The translations under genes were made by a program, and so were the position numbers. A DNA stretch of 64,000 nt from an uncultured Erythrobacter sp. (lineage in GTDB: Bacteria > Pseudomonadota > Alphaproteobacteria > Sphingomonadales > Sphingomonadaceae), in assembly GCA_947488155.1 (NCBI GenBank), contig CANKYK010000001.1:124001-188000 (forward strand), in the 5' to 3' direction. Numbering within the stretch: position 1 is the first letter of the stretch; each line of letters opens with the position of its first letter. Positions 27,023 through 34,798 of this stretch are shown here, piece by piece. The notes beneath the pieces were generated by a model that saw nothing but the letters and a program-made list of their open reading frames with translations, did not search any database and was not told where the DNA came from.

Positions 27023-28102
27023 TCAGTTTCCTTCCTTAAGCGCTGCAAGACTATCGTGAGCGAGCGCGAGCGCACAGGCCCCGCGTGCCATCGAGAGGAA
27101 GTTGGCGTCACCGCGCTCCGTCCGCTCAACAAATGCCGCACTGAAGACTGAAGTGGCCACCCCGTGCAACGCTCCGACTCTGTATTGGTGCCAGATATCA
27201 GATCGAGACAGCGCGACACCGCGTGCCCGCATTTCAGTGAGATAGAGATCTAGAAGCTCATCTTCATGGGCGCTGCGCAAGTGATTGCCGATCCCGCTGC
27301 CAAGGAAATAGCCGATGTCTGTCATCGCCACGCCGGTCGTGACAGTTTGCCAATCCAGCACTGCGAGCGGCTCTGCCCCGCCTTGAATGTCAAAGAGCAT
27401 ATTATCGAGCCGGAAATCGCCATGCACGATGCATTGCGGCGGCGCATCGTCATGAAACAGCCGGTCACTCTCCTGTGAAAGCTGCTCGCACAATTCCATG
27501 AACTCTGGTTCGAGAACGTTTGCATAGCGTTCTCGAAAAACGGCCTGAGCCTGCGGATACATCGTCAAAAGCTGCTGGTTCAACTCAGGGGGTGGCTGGA
27601 TCCACTCAGCGTTAAGCATGGCGGAATTCTGCCAGCTAGACGCATGGATGGCTGCTGCCTGACGGATCGCTTCGCGTGCATCCCCGATTGTGCAACCTGC
27701 AATTTGGTCGCCAATACGTGCCGGCCCCAGATCTTCAAACAAGAGGATGAACTCATCACCGGTCGCCGTGATTTCTGCGGCCACGACCTTCGGGGTGCGC
27801 ACAGCCAACTGGTTGGCGAACTCTCGGTAGAAATGCACTTCCTTTGAATACAGCCCCATCATCTCCGCAGTGCTGCGGCTCTTCGGATCAACAGCGGGGA
27901 ACTTGGCTGCAAGCGTTGTCGTCCCATTCGATCCGCCGGAACATTGCAGAGTGAACCGCACGCTATCTCCGACCTGGCCGGTGCCAATCGGCTCCCACGA
28001 GAGTCGATCGATAGTATCATCATCCAAGCAGCCGGCGCCGCGCAATAGCTCGCTCAGCCAATCGATGGTCACCGCGTCGGGATGAGAAGGAAAATTGGTC
28101 AA
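27023..28102 (-). CDS. APH/ChoK-like phosphotransferase family protein
   Basis: A 359-residue kinase-fold protein with the aminoglycoside/choline kinase catalytic loop IVHGDFRLDNMLFD and metal motif AVLDWQTVTTG. Members of this branch occur in steroid, lipid and aromatic catabolic operons and act as CoA-ester or small-molecule kinases of unknown specificity. I choose the TTG at 28102, after a GAGAGCGAG stretch. Longer ATG starts would overlap the isomerase gene, and the conserved part begins only after this point. Second gene of a three-gene operon. Confidence 0.78.
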   Translation of the reverse strand: MTNFPSHPDAVTIDWLSELLRGAGCLDDDTIDRLSWEPIGTGQVGDSVRFTLQCSGGSNGTTTLAAKFPAVDPKSRSTAEMMGLYSKEVHFYREFANQLAVRTPKVVAAEITATGDEFILLFEDLGPARIGDQIAGCTIGDAREAIRQAAAIHASSWQNSAMLNAEWIQPPPELNQQLLTMYPQAQAVFRERYANVLEPEFMELCEQLSQESDRLFHDDAPPQCIVHGDFRLDNMLFDIQGGAEPLAVLDWQTVTTGVAMTDIGYFLGSGIGNHLRSAHEDELLDLYLTEMRARGVALSRSDIWHQYRVGALHGVATSVFSAAFVERTERGDANFLSMARGACALALAHDSLAALKEGN

Positions 28103-28136
28103 ACTGCTCGCTCTCTCACTATCCAGAATGCCATAC

Positions 28137-28766
28137 TTAGCCCTTGGCCAATTCTTCTTCGACTTGGTCCAGGCGCTCTTTGCCAAAGAACATTTCATAG
28201 GTGGATGGATCAGCGCCCGTTTTACCAACGAACATAGTCGGAATGCCGAACGCGCCGCGCTCAACCACTGCCGAGGTGTTCTGGACCAGCCCTTCTTTCA
28301 CTTCGTCGCTTTGGCTGCGCGCAAACAGATCCGCCGCGTCAAAACCTGCCGCGCTCAGTGCCGCACCCAAGGCAGCTTGATAGGTAAAGTCGACGTTTTC
28401 CTCCCAAATCGCCTTCAGCATGGCATCAACGAATTGGACCCCGCGCCCATCCTGATCGGCGGCATACAGCATGCGCTGTAATGTGATCGAATTGAACGGG
28501 AATTGCGGGTGCATGCGGTACTTGCTCAGGCCATGTTTTGCGATGAAACGCCGCATTTCCAGCATCGCATATTCATTCTTACCCTTCACATCGGCATCAC
28601 GCATAAACGGCGGGGCATTGCCGGTCAGCTTGTGCATTCCGGCGAGAAAGACCGGGATCACATCAATCTCTGCCCCGGTCCGGCGCAGCACCTCACGCAG
28701 CGGCCACCACACCAGATAGGCATTGGGGCTGACGAAATCGAAGGTGAGCTCAACGCGGTTTGCCAT
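28137..28766 (-). CDS. 2-hydroxychromene-2-carboxylate isomerase-like (DsbA/kappa GST fold)
   Basis: A 209-residue thioredoxin-fold isomerase. The N-terminal ELTFDFVSPNAYLVWWPL replaces the DsbA CXXC with the serine/proline motif (FxSP) of HCCA isomerases, which are glutathione-dependent enzymes of naphthalene and related degradation. The C-terminal GAFGIPTMFVG carries the cis-proline. A GGGAGA ribosome binding site precedes the ATG. First gene of the operon with the APH-like and CrtC-like genes, which suggests catabolism of an aromatic or terpenoid compound. The substrate is not shown. Confidence 0.82.
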   Translation of the reverse strand: MANRVELTFDFVSPNAYLVWWPLREVLRRTGAEIDVIPVFLAGMHKLTGNAPPFMRDADVKGKNEYAMLEMRRFIAKHGLSKYRMHPQFPFNSITLQRMLYAADQDGRGVQFVDAMLKAIWEENVDFTYQAALGAALSAAGFDAADLFARSQSDEVKEGLVQNTSAVVERGAFGIPTMFVGKTGADPSTYEMFFGKERLDQVEEELAKG

Positions 28767-28840
28767 GTGATGTTTCTCCCGTTCTTGTTAGGGAGAATGG
28801 GTTGCACACGGTCGTTGGCAGAGCAAGAGTGGGCGGCAAG

Positions 28841-29088
28841 AGTTTTTGTTTTGCGCACTCGCATCCGCGAGCGCGATTTCCTCACTCCCTACGGTCGCTC
28901 CGGGCGGCCGGTCGGCCTTGCGGTCGGCTAGACGCCGACCGAGCTCCGCGACCAAGCCACTAGTTTTGGACTGGATCGAAGCCGCAGGCGTCGCAAGGGC
29001 CTTGTGCCCGCCCGCAGCGACGCGACCTTCAGGTCGCGTGAGCGAGGAAAGCCAAGCGCGCGGATGCGCGCGCCGGCGCTTGAGGCGA
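28841..29088. repeat. Dispersed intergenic repeat, inverted pair (copies C1 and C2)
   Basis: This fills most of the 327-base gap between the isomerase start and the SulP stop. C1 (about 28857-28958, plus orientation) carries GCATCCGC, GATTTCCTCACTC, CCTTGCGG and CTCCGCGACCAAGCC. C2 (about 28975-29088) is the same unit on the minus strand with GCATCCGCGCGC, TTTCCTCGCTCACGCGACC, GTCGCTGCGGGCGGG and CCCTTGCG. The two face each other around 28965 and could fold into a very long hairpin. C1 begins right after a TTTTTGTTTT tract, as copy E does. Confidence 0.7.
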
Positions 29089-29093
29089 CAAAA

Positions 29094-30596
29094 TCAATGC
29101 GGCGCTAGGCCAATCTCCAAGCCAGTGCGGTCTTCCAGAGCAAACTTGTCGAACAGGTCCGCGCTCGCCGCATTCAGGCCAACAATCCGGGTATGCCGAC
29201 CATTGCGGCGCATCCGATCGACCACCTTCTCAAGTGCGCCAATTGCCGAAATGTCCCAGAAATGCGCCTTTGACACGTCTACCACGACATAGTGCGCCGC
29301 GTCCTCATACTGGCTTTCCGGGCCAAGCGCATTTTGGAACTTGTCGACGCTGGCGAAGAAGATCTCACCAGTAACGACATAGACAGAGCTGTGCTCTCGG
29401 CGAACCCGCTCAACCGAAAACAGGTTGCGGACCTTATCGGCGAAGAAGATGCCTGACAGCAGCACACCGATCAGCACGCCCAGCGCCAGATCATGCGTCC
29501 ACACCACAACCACAACGGTCGCGATCATCACGACTGAACTGCTTGGCGGATGGCGGCGCAGATTCGGGATTGAGTTCCAGCTGAACGTGCCAATCGACAC
29601 CATAATCATCACTGCGACCAGCGCAGGCATTGGCACCTGGCCGACATAGCTGCCCAGCACGGTGAGCAAAAACAGCAGGAAGGCACCCGCCGTAAAGGTC
29701 GACAAACGTCCGCGCCCACCGGACGCGACATTGATCACCGACTGGCCGATCATGGCGCAGCCGCCCATCCCGCCGAAACAGGCGGCCACGATGTTGGCGA
29801 TCCCCTGGCCGCCACTCTCGCGCTGTTTGTTGCTGTCGGTATGGGTCATGTCATCGACGATTTGCGCCGTCAGCAGGCTTTCCAGCAGACCAACCGCTGC
29901 CATAGTCGCCGAATAGGGCGCGATGATTTTGAGCGTTTCCCAAGTGAGCGGAACATCAGGCAGCGCGAACACGGGCAGGCCTTCGGGCAGTTTGCCCTCG
30001 CCCGCGACATTATTGACCGGCAAGTTCCAATAGATCGTCACCGCCGTCAGCAGGACGATGGCAACCAGCGGGCTTGGCACGGCTTTCGAAATGCGCGGGA
30101 AGCCGTAAATGATCGCCAGGCCTGCGGCGACCATCACATAGGTTTCCCACCCCACGCCTGTAAGCTGAGGAATTTGCGCAAGAAAGATGAGGATCGCAAG
30201 CGCGTTTACAAAGCCGGTGATGACCGAACGGCTAACGAATTGCATCAGCAGATCAAGCCGCAGCAGGGCCGCAATGCCCTGGAAAATGCCCATCAAGATG
30301 GTGGCTGCGAACAGATATTCGGGGCCATAATCCTTCACCAGCGGGATTACCACCACAGCCACCGCAGCGGTCGCTGCTGAGATCATGCCGGGTCGTCCAC
30401 CCGTCAACGCGATCACCATGGCAATCGCAACTGAGGCATACAGGCCTACGCTGGGATCAACCCCAGCGATCAAGGCGAAACCGATCGCCTCTGGAATCAG
30501 AGCTAAGGCAACAACGATGCCGGCAAGGATGTCTGCGCGCGGCTGAGCCAGCCAATCGCGCCGAAAATTGCCCATGAAAGTGGCATCGGCAGCCAT
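29094..30596 (-). CDS. SulP family anion transporter with STAS domain
   Basis: A 500-residue SulP/SLC26 transporter for sulfate, bicarbonate or related anions. The signature [19 protein letters not shown] lies in the first helices, followed by [23 protein letters not shown] and further membrane segments. A C-terminal STAS domain follows ([20 protein letters not shown]). TTG or ATG codons lie upstream of the chosen ATG at 30596. No carbonic anhydrase or sulfur gene is fused; metZ lies 205 bases upstream on the same strand. The carried anion cannot be decided from sequence alone. Confidence 0.9.
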   Translation of the reverse strand: MAADATFMGNFRRDWLAQPRADILAGIVVALALIPEAIGFALIAGVDPSVGLYASVAIAMVIALTGGRPGMISAATAAVAVVVIPLVKDYGPEYLFAATILMGIFQGIAALLRLDLLMQFVSRSVITGFVNALAILIFLAQIPQLTGVGWETYVMVAAGLAIIYGFPRISKAVPSPLVAIVLLTAVTIYWNLPVNNVAGEGKLPEGLPVFALPDVPLTWETLKIIAPYSATMAAVGLLESLLTAQIVDDMTHTDSNKQRESGGQGIANIVAACFGGMGGCAMIGQSVINVASGGRGRLSTFTAGAFLLFLLTVLGSYVGQVPMPALVAVMIMVSIGTFSWNSIPNLRRHPPSSSVVMIATVVVVVWTHDLALGVLIGVLLSGIFFADKVRNLFSVERVRREHSSVYVVTGEIFFASVDKFQNALGPESQYEDAAHYVVVDVSKAHFWDISAIGALEKVVDRMRRNGRHTRIVGLNAASADLFDKFALEDRTGLEIGLAPH

Positions 30597-30800
30597 AAAG
30601 AATTCCAAAGCTTGAGTGCGGTGAAGACCCCCTTCACCGTTTGAATTGCCGCGCCTTTAGGTGCTTATGCTGCAACGCACAAGCGCACGAATGCGTATTC
30701 ACGGGTGGTTTTGTACGTCTGAGCCGCATTGGTCACAGCTGTTTGCGGCAGGCCGAGATTGGCCGGGGCGCGGCCCGGATCGTTCAACAGCACGCGCCGC

Positions 30801-32018
30801 CTAAAGTTCCGCTGCCGCCAGCGCCTGATCCAAATCCTCCATCAGGTCGGCTGGATCCTCCAGACCGACATTGATCCTCAGCAGCCCTTCGGTCACATCC
30901 ATTTCCGTGCGGCCTTCCTCACTCATCCCGGCATGGGTGCTCGAGGCGGGGTGACACATCAGTGAGCGCGCATCACCAATATTATTCGAAATATCAATCA
31001 GTTCCAACGCATCAAGCAAGGCAAAGGCGCGCGCCCTCGTGCCCACGTCAAAGGCGAAGATCGGCCCGGTCGCGTCCATTTGAGCCTTCGCCAGATTGTG
31101 GCGCGGATGGCTCGGCAGGCCCGGGTGCAACATGCGCCCACCGCCCTTCGATATGCGCGGCTCCAGAAACTCGCCGAGCGCCACGGCCTGCTCGCTTTGC
31201 TTGTGCGCCCGCAATTGCAGCGTTTCCAGCCCCTTGTGCACAACCCAGGCGTTAAACGCGCTGATCGTCGGGCCGGTGTTGCGCTGAAACGGCATTAGCG
31301 TCTCATTGATCCATTCCTCGCTGCCGCAAATCGCCCCGGCGAGCACGCGGCCCTGCCCGTCCATCAGTTTCGTCGCGCTGTAGGCGACCACATCGGCGCC
31401 AAATTCCATCGGCCGCTGCAGCGCTGGCGAGGCAAAGGCATTGTCGACCACGCTAGTGATGCCATGCGCCTTTGCCAGAGCGCAAACATGTTTAAGGTCA
31501 ACCACATCCAATGTCGGATTGGCCGGCGTCTCAAAGAAGAATACCTTGGTATTCGGCCGGATCGCGGCCTCCCACGCGGCGTCATCCGCGCTGTCAATTA
31601 CGCTGGTTTCAACCCCGAATTTCGGCAGCAGCTCATCAACCAGCCAGCGGCACGAACCAAAGGCCGCGCGCGCCGCCACCACATGATCCCCGGCGGAAAC
31701 TTGGCACAGCAAAGCCGCTGTCATCGCCGCCATTCCGCTCGCCTGAGCACGGCAGGCCTCGGCCCCTTCAAGCAGCGCAATCCGCTCCTCCAGCATCGCC
31801 ACGGTCGGGTTTTGCAAGCGCGAATAGGTCATACCCTCAGCATCGCCGGCAAACCGATCCGCCACCGTTTGCGCATCATCATAGGTGTAGCCAGAGGTGA
31901 GAAACAGCGCCTCACTCGTCTCGCCATGCTCGCTGCGCCAGGTTCCCCCGCGCACTGCGCGCGTTGCAGGCCGCCAATTGCGCGTCGCCGCGCGGTCCAT
32001 TCCAGTGGTCTTTTTCAT
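30801..32018 (-). CDS. metZ: O-succinylhomoserine sulfhydrylase
   Basis: PLP enzyme making homocysteine directly from O-succinylhomoserine and sulfide in methionine synthesis. The 405-residue protein has the Cys/Met-metabolism PLP fold: TSGYTYDDAQT, YSRLQNPTV, SGMAAMTAALL, the Schiff-base lysine in VAYSATKLMDGQGR, and PASSTHAGMSEE near the end. The sequence looks closest to MetZ rather than MetB or cystathionine gamma-lyase, judged from YSRLQNPTV and GSCRWLVDELLPKFG. The ATG at 32018 excludes an upstream basic stretch that overlaps the TetR gene. Confidence 0.92.
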   Translation of the reverse strand: MKKTTGMDRAATRNWRPATRAVRGGTWRSEHGETSEALFLTSGYTYDDAQTVADRFAGDAEGMTYSRLQNPTVAMLEERIALLEGAEACRAQASGMAAMTAALLCQVSAGDHVVAARAAFGSCRWLVDELLPKFGVETSVIDSADDAAWEAAIRPNTKVFFFETPANPTLDVVDLKHVCALAKAHGITSVVDNAFASPALQRPMEFGADVVAYSATKLMDGQGRVLAGAICGSEEWINETLMPFQRNTGPTISAFNAWVVHKGLETLQLRAHKQSEQAVALGEFLEPRISKGGGRMLHPGLPSHPRHNLAKAQMDATGPIFAFDVGTRARAFALLDALELIDISNNIGDARSLMCHPASSTHAGMSEEGRTEMDVTEGLLRINVGLEDPADLMEDLDQALAAAEL

Positions 32019-32028
32019 GGCGACACGC

Positions 32029-32589
32029 TTAGTTTGGCGCGAGGTCACTCGCAAGCAGTCCTTCACGCGCCGTGCGCGCATGGCCGACCACGCCGAGCAT
32101 CAAACTGCCCTCGATCAGGGTCAGCAGGTATCGCGCCCCGCCCACAGGGTCGGGATCATCGGCCGGCATTTGCGTCTCGAGCCAGCTGAGCAGCTCGGCC
32201 ATCATGCTCTCCGCCGCCTCACGGTAGCCGGGGGTGCCACGCGCCGCGCCCGCCACGATCTCCCACCACAGCGCCATAAACGGCTGCATCATCGGCTCGC
32301 GCCCCTGCGCAAGGATACGCGCAACGCATTGTTGCCGCGTCACCGCCCTTTCATCGCCTACTCCGGCATCCAGCGCAGCGGAATAGATCCCGGCAATATG
32401 CGCCAGAACATCGGTAAGCAGCTGTTCTTTATTGCCAAAATGATAGATCAGCATCCGATCACTGGTGCCTGCCGCCTTCGCCAAGGGGCGCAGGCTGGCC
32501 CCGCCGAGGCCGTGCTCCAAAATATGCTGCGCCAGCAATGGCAGCAGCGATTCCTTGGACATTTGCGGCTTGGATATAAGTTTTGACAT
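32029..32589 (-). CDS. TetR-family transcriptional regulator
   Basis: A 186-residue repressor. The N-terminal HTH is clear (ILEHGLGGASLRPLAKAAGT, then SDRMLIYHFGNKEQLL), and the C-terminal domain is largely helical with a ligand pocket of unknown specificity. It is divergent from a small membrane-protein gene, and the 75-base spacer holds two perfect palindromes (TGTAGC-N4-GCTACA). This is a standard autoregulated repressor arrangement. Confidence 0.9.
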   Translation of the reverse strand: MSKLISKPQMSKESLLPLLAQHILEHGLGGASLRPLAKAAGTSDRMLIYHFGNKEQLLTDVLAHIAGIYSAALDAGVGDERAVTRQQCVARILAQGREPMMQPFMALWWEIVAGAARGTPGYREAAESMMAELLSWLETQMPADDPDPVGGARYLLTLIEGSLMLGVVGHARTAREGLLASDLAPN

Positions 32590-32596
32590 AAGCCCT

Positions 32597-32612
32597 TGTA
32601 GCTAGTGCTACA
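32597..32612. promoter_or_regulatory. TetR operator O1
   Basis: TGTAGC-TAGT-GCTACA, a perfect palindrome starting 8 bases upstream of the tetR-like ATG. It shares both half-sites with O2, 32 bases away centre to centre (three helical turns). Confidence 0.8.
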
Positions 32613-32628
32613 TTGCGTTACAAGCGCA

Positions 32629-32644
32629 TGTAGCACTCGCTACA
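32629..32644. promoter_or_regulatory. TetR operator O2
   Basis: TGTAGC-ACTC-GCTACA, with the same half-sites and a different 4-base spacer from O1. It lies 20 bases before the ATG of the membrane protein gene at 32665, next to its GGAGAA ribosome binding site, so binding would block that transcript. Confidence 0.8.
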
Positions 32645-32664
32645 CGCCTACGGAGAATTGACCT

Positions 32665-33075
32665 ATGAACCCGCTTGAAATGTCCCCGCTCGAAATTCTC
32701 ACAATCATCGGACTGATCCCAGGTATTGCGGCGTTACTCTATATCCTTGTCGCCAAACCAATCTTGGGCAGCCCCATCATTGCCGCTATGTTCTCGGGCG
32801 GATTTGCCGCATTCACCGCAATACAGATCTGGCAGGATGGGATTGTGATGTTCTGGACGAACCACTCGGCCAATCTCACGGGTATTCAGGTGTGGTGGGA
32901 TTTGGTGTTCTGCGTAATGATTGCATTGTTCTTTATTGCACCGCGCGCTCGCAAGATGGATATGAACGTGCCGCTATGGGCGCTGTTTGTGGGATGCACA
33001 GCCAGCATCGGTTTGTTCGCGATGATCGCGCGCCTGTTCTGGCTCGAGAGCCAGGCGGAAACGGATGTCTCATAA
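32665..33075 (+). CDS. Four-helix membrane protein, probable target of the TetR regulator
   Basis: A 136-residue protein with about four transmembrane helices (ILTIIGLIPGIAALLYILVA and ALFVGCTASIGLFAMIARLF among them) and no recognisable catalytic residue. A GGAGAA site precedes the ATG. The divergent TetR gene and two operators indicate ligand-induced expression, as for small efflux or stress membrane proteins. The family is not recognised. Confidence 0.75.
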   Translation: MNPLEMSPLEILTIIGLIPGIAALLYILVAKPILGSPIIAAMFSGGFAAFTAIQIWQDGIVMFWTNHSANLTGIQVWWDLVFCVMIALFFIAPRARKMDMNVPLWALFVGCTASIGLFAMIARLFWLESQAETDVS

Positions 33076-33136
33076 CAATTTACGCTGATCCAAACACTTG
33101 CCGCTGAGGAGGGGCGCCGCTAATCGCTCCTCCGAA

Positions 33137-34411
33137 ATGAGCGAAGCCCCTCCCCATCCGCGCGACCCATGGCTGGCCTGTCTGGGCATCACGGCTGTGT
33201 TCGCCGCTTTGGCATGGGTGCGGCTGACGATCCCCTCAGGCCCAATGTTTGATGAGATCCATTATCTGCCCGCTGCGCGCGCAATTTTGGAAGACGGCGT
33301 TTATCTCAATCGTGAGCATCCGCTGCTAGGCAAGCAATTGATTGCGCTGGGGATTACCCTGTTTGGTGACAATGCGCTGGGCTGGCGCATCATGCCGATG
33401 ATCGCGGGCACTTTGGCGCTGTTCGCGGCGATGCGCACCATGTGGCAGGCCAGTTTTGACCGGTTTGCCACGATTGCCTTTGGCGTGCTGGTCGCCAGCG
33501 GATTTCACTTGTTCATCCATGCCCGCATCGCGATGCTGGATGTGTTTATGGCCGCGTTCCTGTGCATCGCGGCATGGCAATTCACCGCCGCGATCAGAGA
33601 GGCAGAGCGTGGACGTTGGCATCTGGCAATGTGTGGTGTGGCTCTAGGCCTGGCGATGGCATCCAAATGGAATGCAGTGCCGATTGCGGTGCTGCCGGGC
33701 ATTGCTTTTTTTGCTGCGCGTCTATCCGCCGGACGGCAGCGACTGCTCACCAGCACACGCGGCATTCCGGTGCCGGGCATATCGCTGGCCGAGGCGTTCC
33801 TGTGGCTCGGCATTGTCCCGCTCGCCGTCTACAGCGCGACCTATCTGCCCGCTTACGGCCTGCTCAATTCGCCGCTGGCCGAGCAGGGCCTGATAGGCCT
33901 CCACCGCGAGATGATTGAGCTGCAAGCCTCGGTGAAACAGCCGCATCCCTATCAAAGCACGTGGGACCAATGGGCGCTGAACACGCGCGGCATTTGGTAT
34001 CTGTACGAGTTTACTGACAATGCGCAGCGCGGCGTGCTGCTGATCGGCAATCCGCTCACCATGCTGCTTGGCCTGCCCGCGCTTATGTGGTGCGCGCTCA
34101 GTGGCGCTACCACTCGCAATTGGGCCAAGATCGCGGTTGTTGTTGGCTATGCCGCCAGCCTTGGACTGTGGCTGATCGCGAACAAGCCAATCCAGTTCTA
34201 CTACCATTATTTCATGCCCAGCCTGTTCCTGCTCGGCGCGCTGGCCCTGACGCTCGGCGATCTGTCACGCAGCAAATTTCGCTGGGCGAGTTATGGGGTT
34301 CTGCTCGGCAGCGCGGCGATGTTTGCACTGTTTTTCAAGATCTTGACTGCCGGCCCGCTCGATGGCCCGATGAGCTTCGTCCATTGGACTTGGATCGAGG
34401 GGTGGAGATGA
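33137..34411 (+). CDS. GT39 (protein O-mannosyltransferase-like) membrane glycosyltransferase
   Basis: A 424-residue GT-C glycosyltransferase with 9-11 predicted helices. The acidic motif FDEIHYLPAARAIL in the first periplasmic loop and YLNREHPLLGKQLIALG match PMT-type enzymes that use polyprenyl-phosphate-mannose or another lipid-linked sugar. KPIQFYYHYFMPSLFLLG lies near the C-terminus. Start at ATG 33137; a GAGGAGG stretch 25 bases upstream looks too far to be its own ribosome site. A DPM1-like GT2-GtrA gene is convergent and could make the lipid-linked donor. Acceptor (protein or glycan) unknown. Confidence 0.86.
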   Translation: MSEAPPHPRDPWLACLGITAVFAALAWVRLTIPSGPMFDEIHYLPAARAILEDGVYLNREHPLLGKQLIALGITLFGDNALGWRIMPMIAGTLALFAAMRTMWQASFDRFATIAFGVLVASGFHLFIHARIAMLDVFMAAFLCIAAWQFTAAIREAERGRWHLAMCGVALGLAMASKWNAVPIAVLPGIAFFAARLSAGRQRLLTSTRGIPVPGISLAEAFLWLGIVPLAVYSATYLPAYGLLNSPLAEQGLIGLHREMIELQASVKQPHPYQSTWDQWALNTRGIWYLYEFTDNAQRGVLLIGNPLTMLLGLPALMWCALSGATTRNWAKIAVVVGYAASLGLWLIANKPIQFYYHYFMPSLFLLGALALTLGDLSRSKFRWASYGVLLGSAAMFALFFKILTAGPLDGPMSFVHWTWIEGWR

Positions 34412-34427
34412 AAAATAGCCTCCTCTC

Positions 34428-34458
34428 GTCATTGCGAGCGTAGCGAAGCAATCCACGG
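34428..34458 (+). repeat. Left inverted repeat of the GIY-YIG unit
   Basis: Reads GTCATTGCGAGC, G, TAGCGAAGCAATCCA, C, GG. It contains its own small palindrome (ATTGC ... GCAAT), so it is both an end of the unit and a potential hairpin. It resembles GTCATTGCGAGC...AAGCAATCC repeats that I recall from unrelated bacterial genomes. Confidence 0.75.
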
Positions 34459-34459
34459 T

Positions 34460-34765
34460 CTAGCGGGCAATATCAAAGAACAGGTCTCGCCAGTCTGGGT
34501 TCGAAGCCTCAATCTGCCAAATCTTCGCCTTCCTCGACCCAGCTTTCAGCTGCTTCTCTCGCATTATCGCATGTTCCATGGTGGAGTGGAGCTCGAACCA
34601 CACGAGCCGCTTGCAATTATACCGTTTGGTGAAGCCTTCGACCGCTCCGCTGCTATGTTCCCAAGCCCGCTTCGGCAGATCCGAGGTAACGCCCGTATAG
34701 ATCGTGCCGTTCTTGTGGTTCGCCATTATGTACACGGCGGGCTGAAAATTTGAGGAGCGGTCCAT
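34460..34765 (-). CDS. GIY-YIG domain endonuclease, YhbQ/UPF0213-like
   Basis: A 101-residue single-domain nuclease. The two-strand motif appears as AVYIMANHKNGTIYTGVTSD (Tyr12, Tyr23), with the catalytic-helix Arg33 in LPKRAWEHSSG, metal-binding Glu70 in MREKQLK and Asn89 in SNPDW; all the usual catalytic positions are occupied. The annotated ATG overlaps the right inverted repeat. Solitary GIY-YIG domains of this kind have unclear roles in repair or in mobile palindromes. Context favours the second. Confidence 0.88.
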   Translation of the reverse strand: MDRSSNFQPAVYIMANHKNGTIYTGVTSDLPKRAWEHSSGAVEGFTKRYNCKRLVWFELHSTMEHAIMREKQLKAGSRKAKIWQIEASNPDWRDLFFDIAR

Positions 34766-34792
34766 GGATTGCTTCGCTATGCTCGCAATGAC
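34762..34792 (-). repeat. Right inverted repeat of the GIY-YIG unit
   Basis: On the minus strand it reads GTCATTGCGAGC, A, TAGCGAAGCAATCCA, T, GG, differing from the left copy at two positions. Its first bases carry the ATG of the nuclease gene. Confidence 0.75.
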
Positions 34793-34798
34793 AACGAG

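Larger units (their letters stand above)
34428..34792. mobile_element. 365-bp GIY-YIG nuclease unit bounded by 31-bp inverted repeats
   Basis: The unit is left repeat 34428-34458, a nuclease ORF on the minus strand (34460-34765), and right repeat 34762-34792 in inverted orientation. The repeats match at 29 of 31 positions. The left one ends one base from the stop codon; the right one overlaps the start codon. The unit fits between two convergent genes, 17 and 6 bases from their stops. No direct target duplication or transposase was recognised. I infer mobilisation or maintenance by the nuclease; see the finding. Confidence 0.6.

Noticed and set aside
30597..30800. A short plus-strand open frame and possible gene between the SulP gene and metZ
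   Set aside because: The frame would start upstream and run into metZ antisense; no ribosome site or domain is seen. The gap appears to hold only promoter and 3' sequence.
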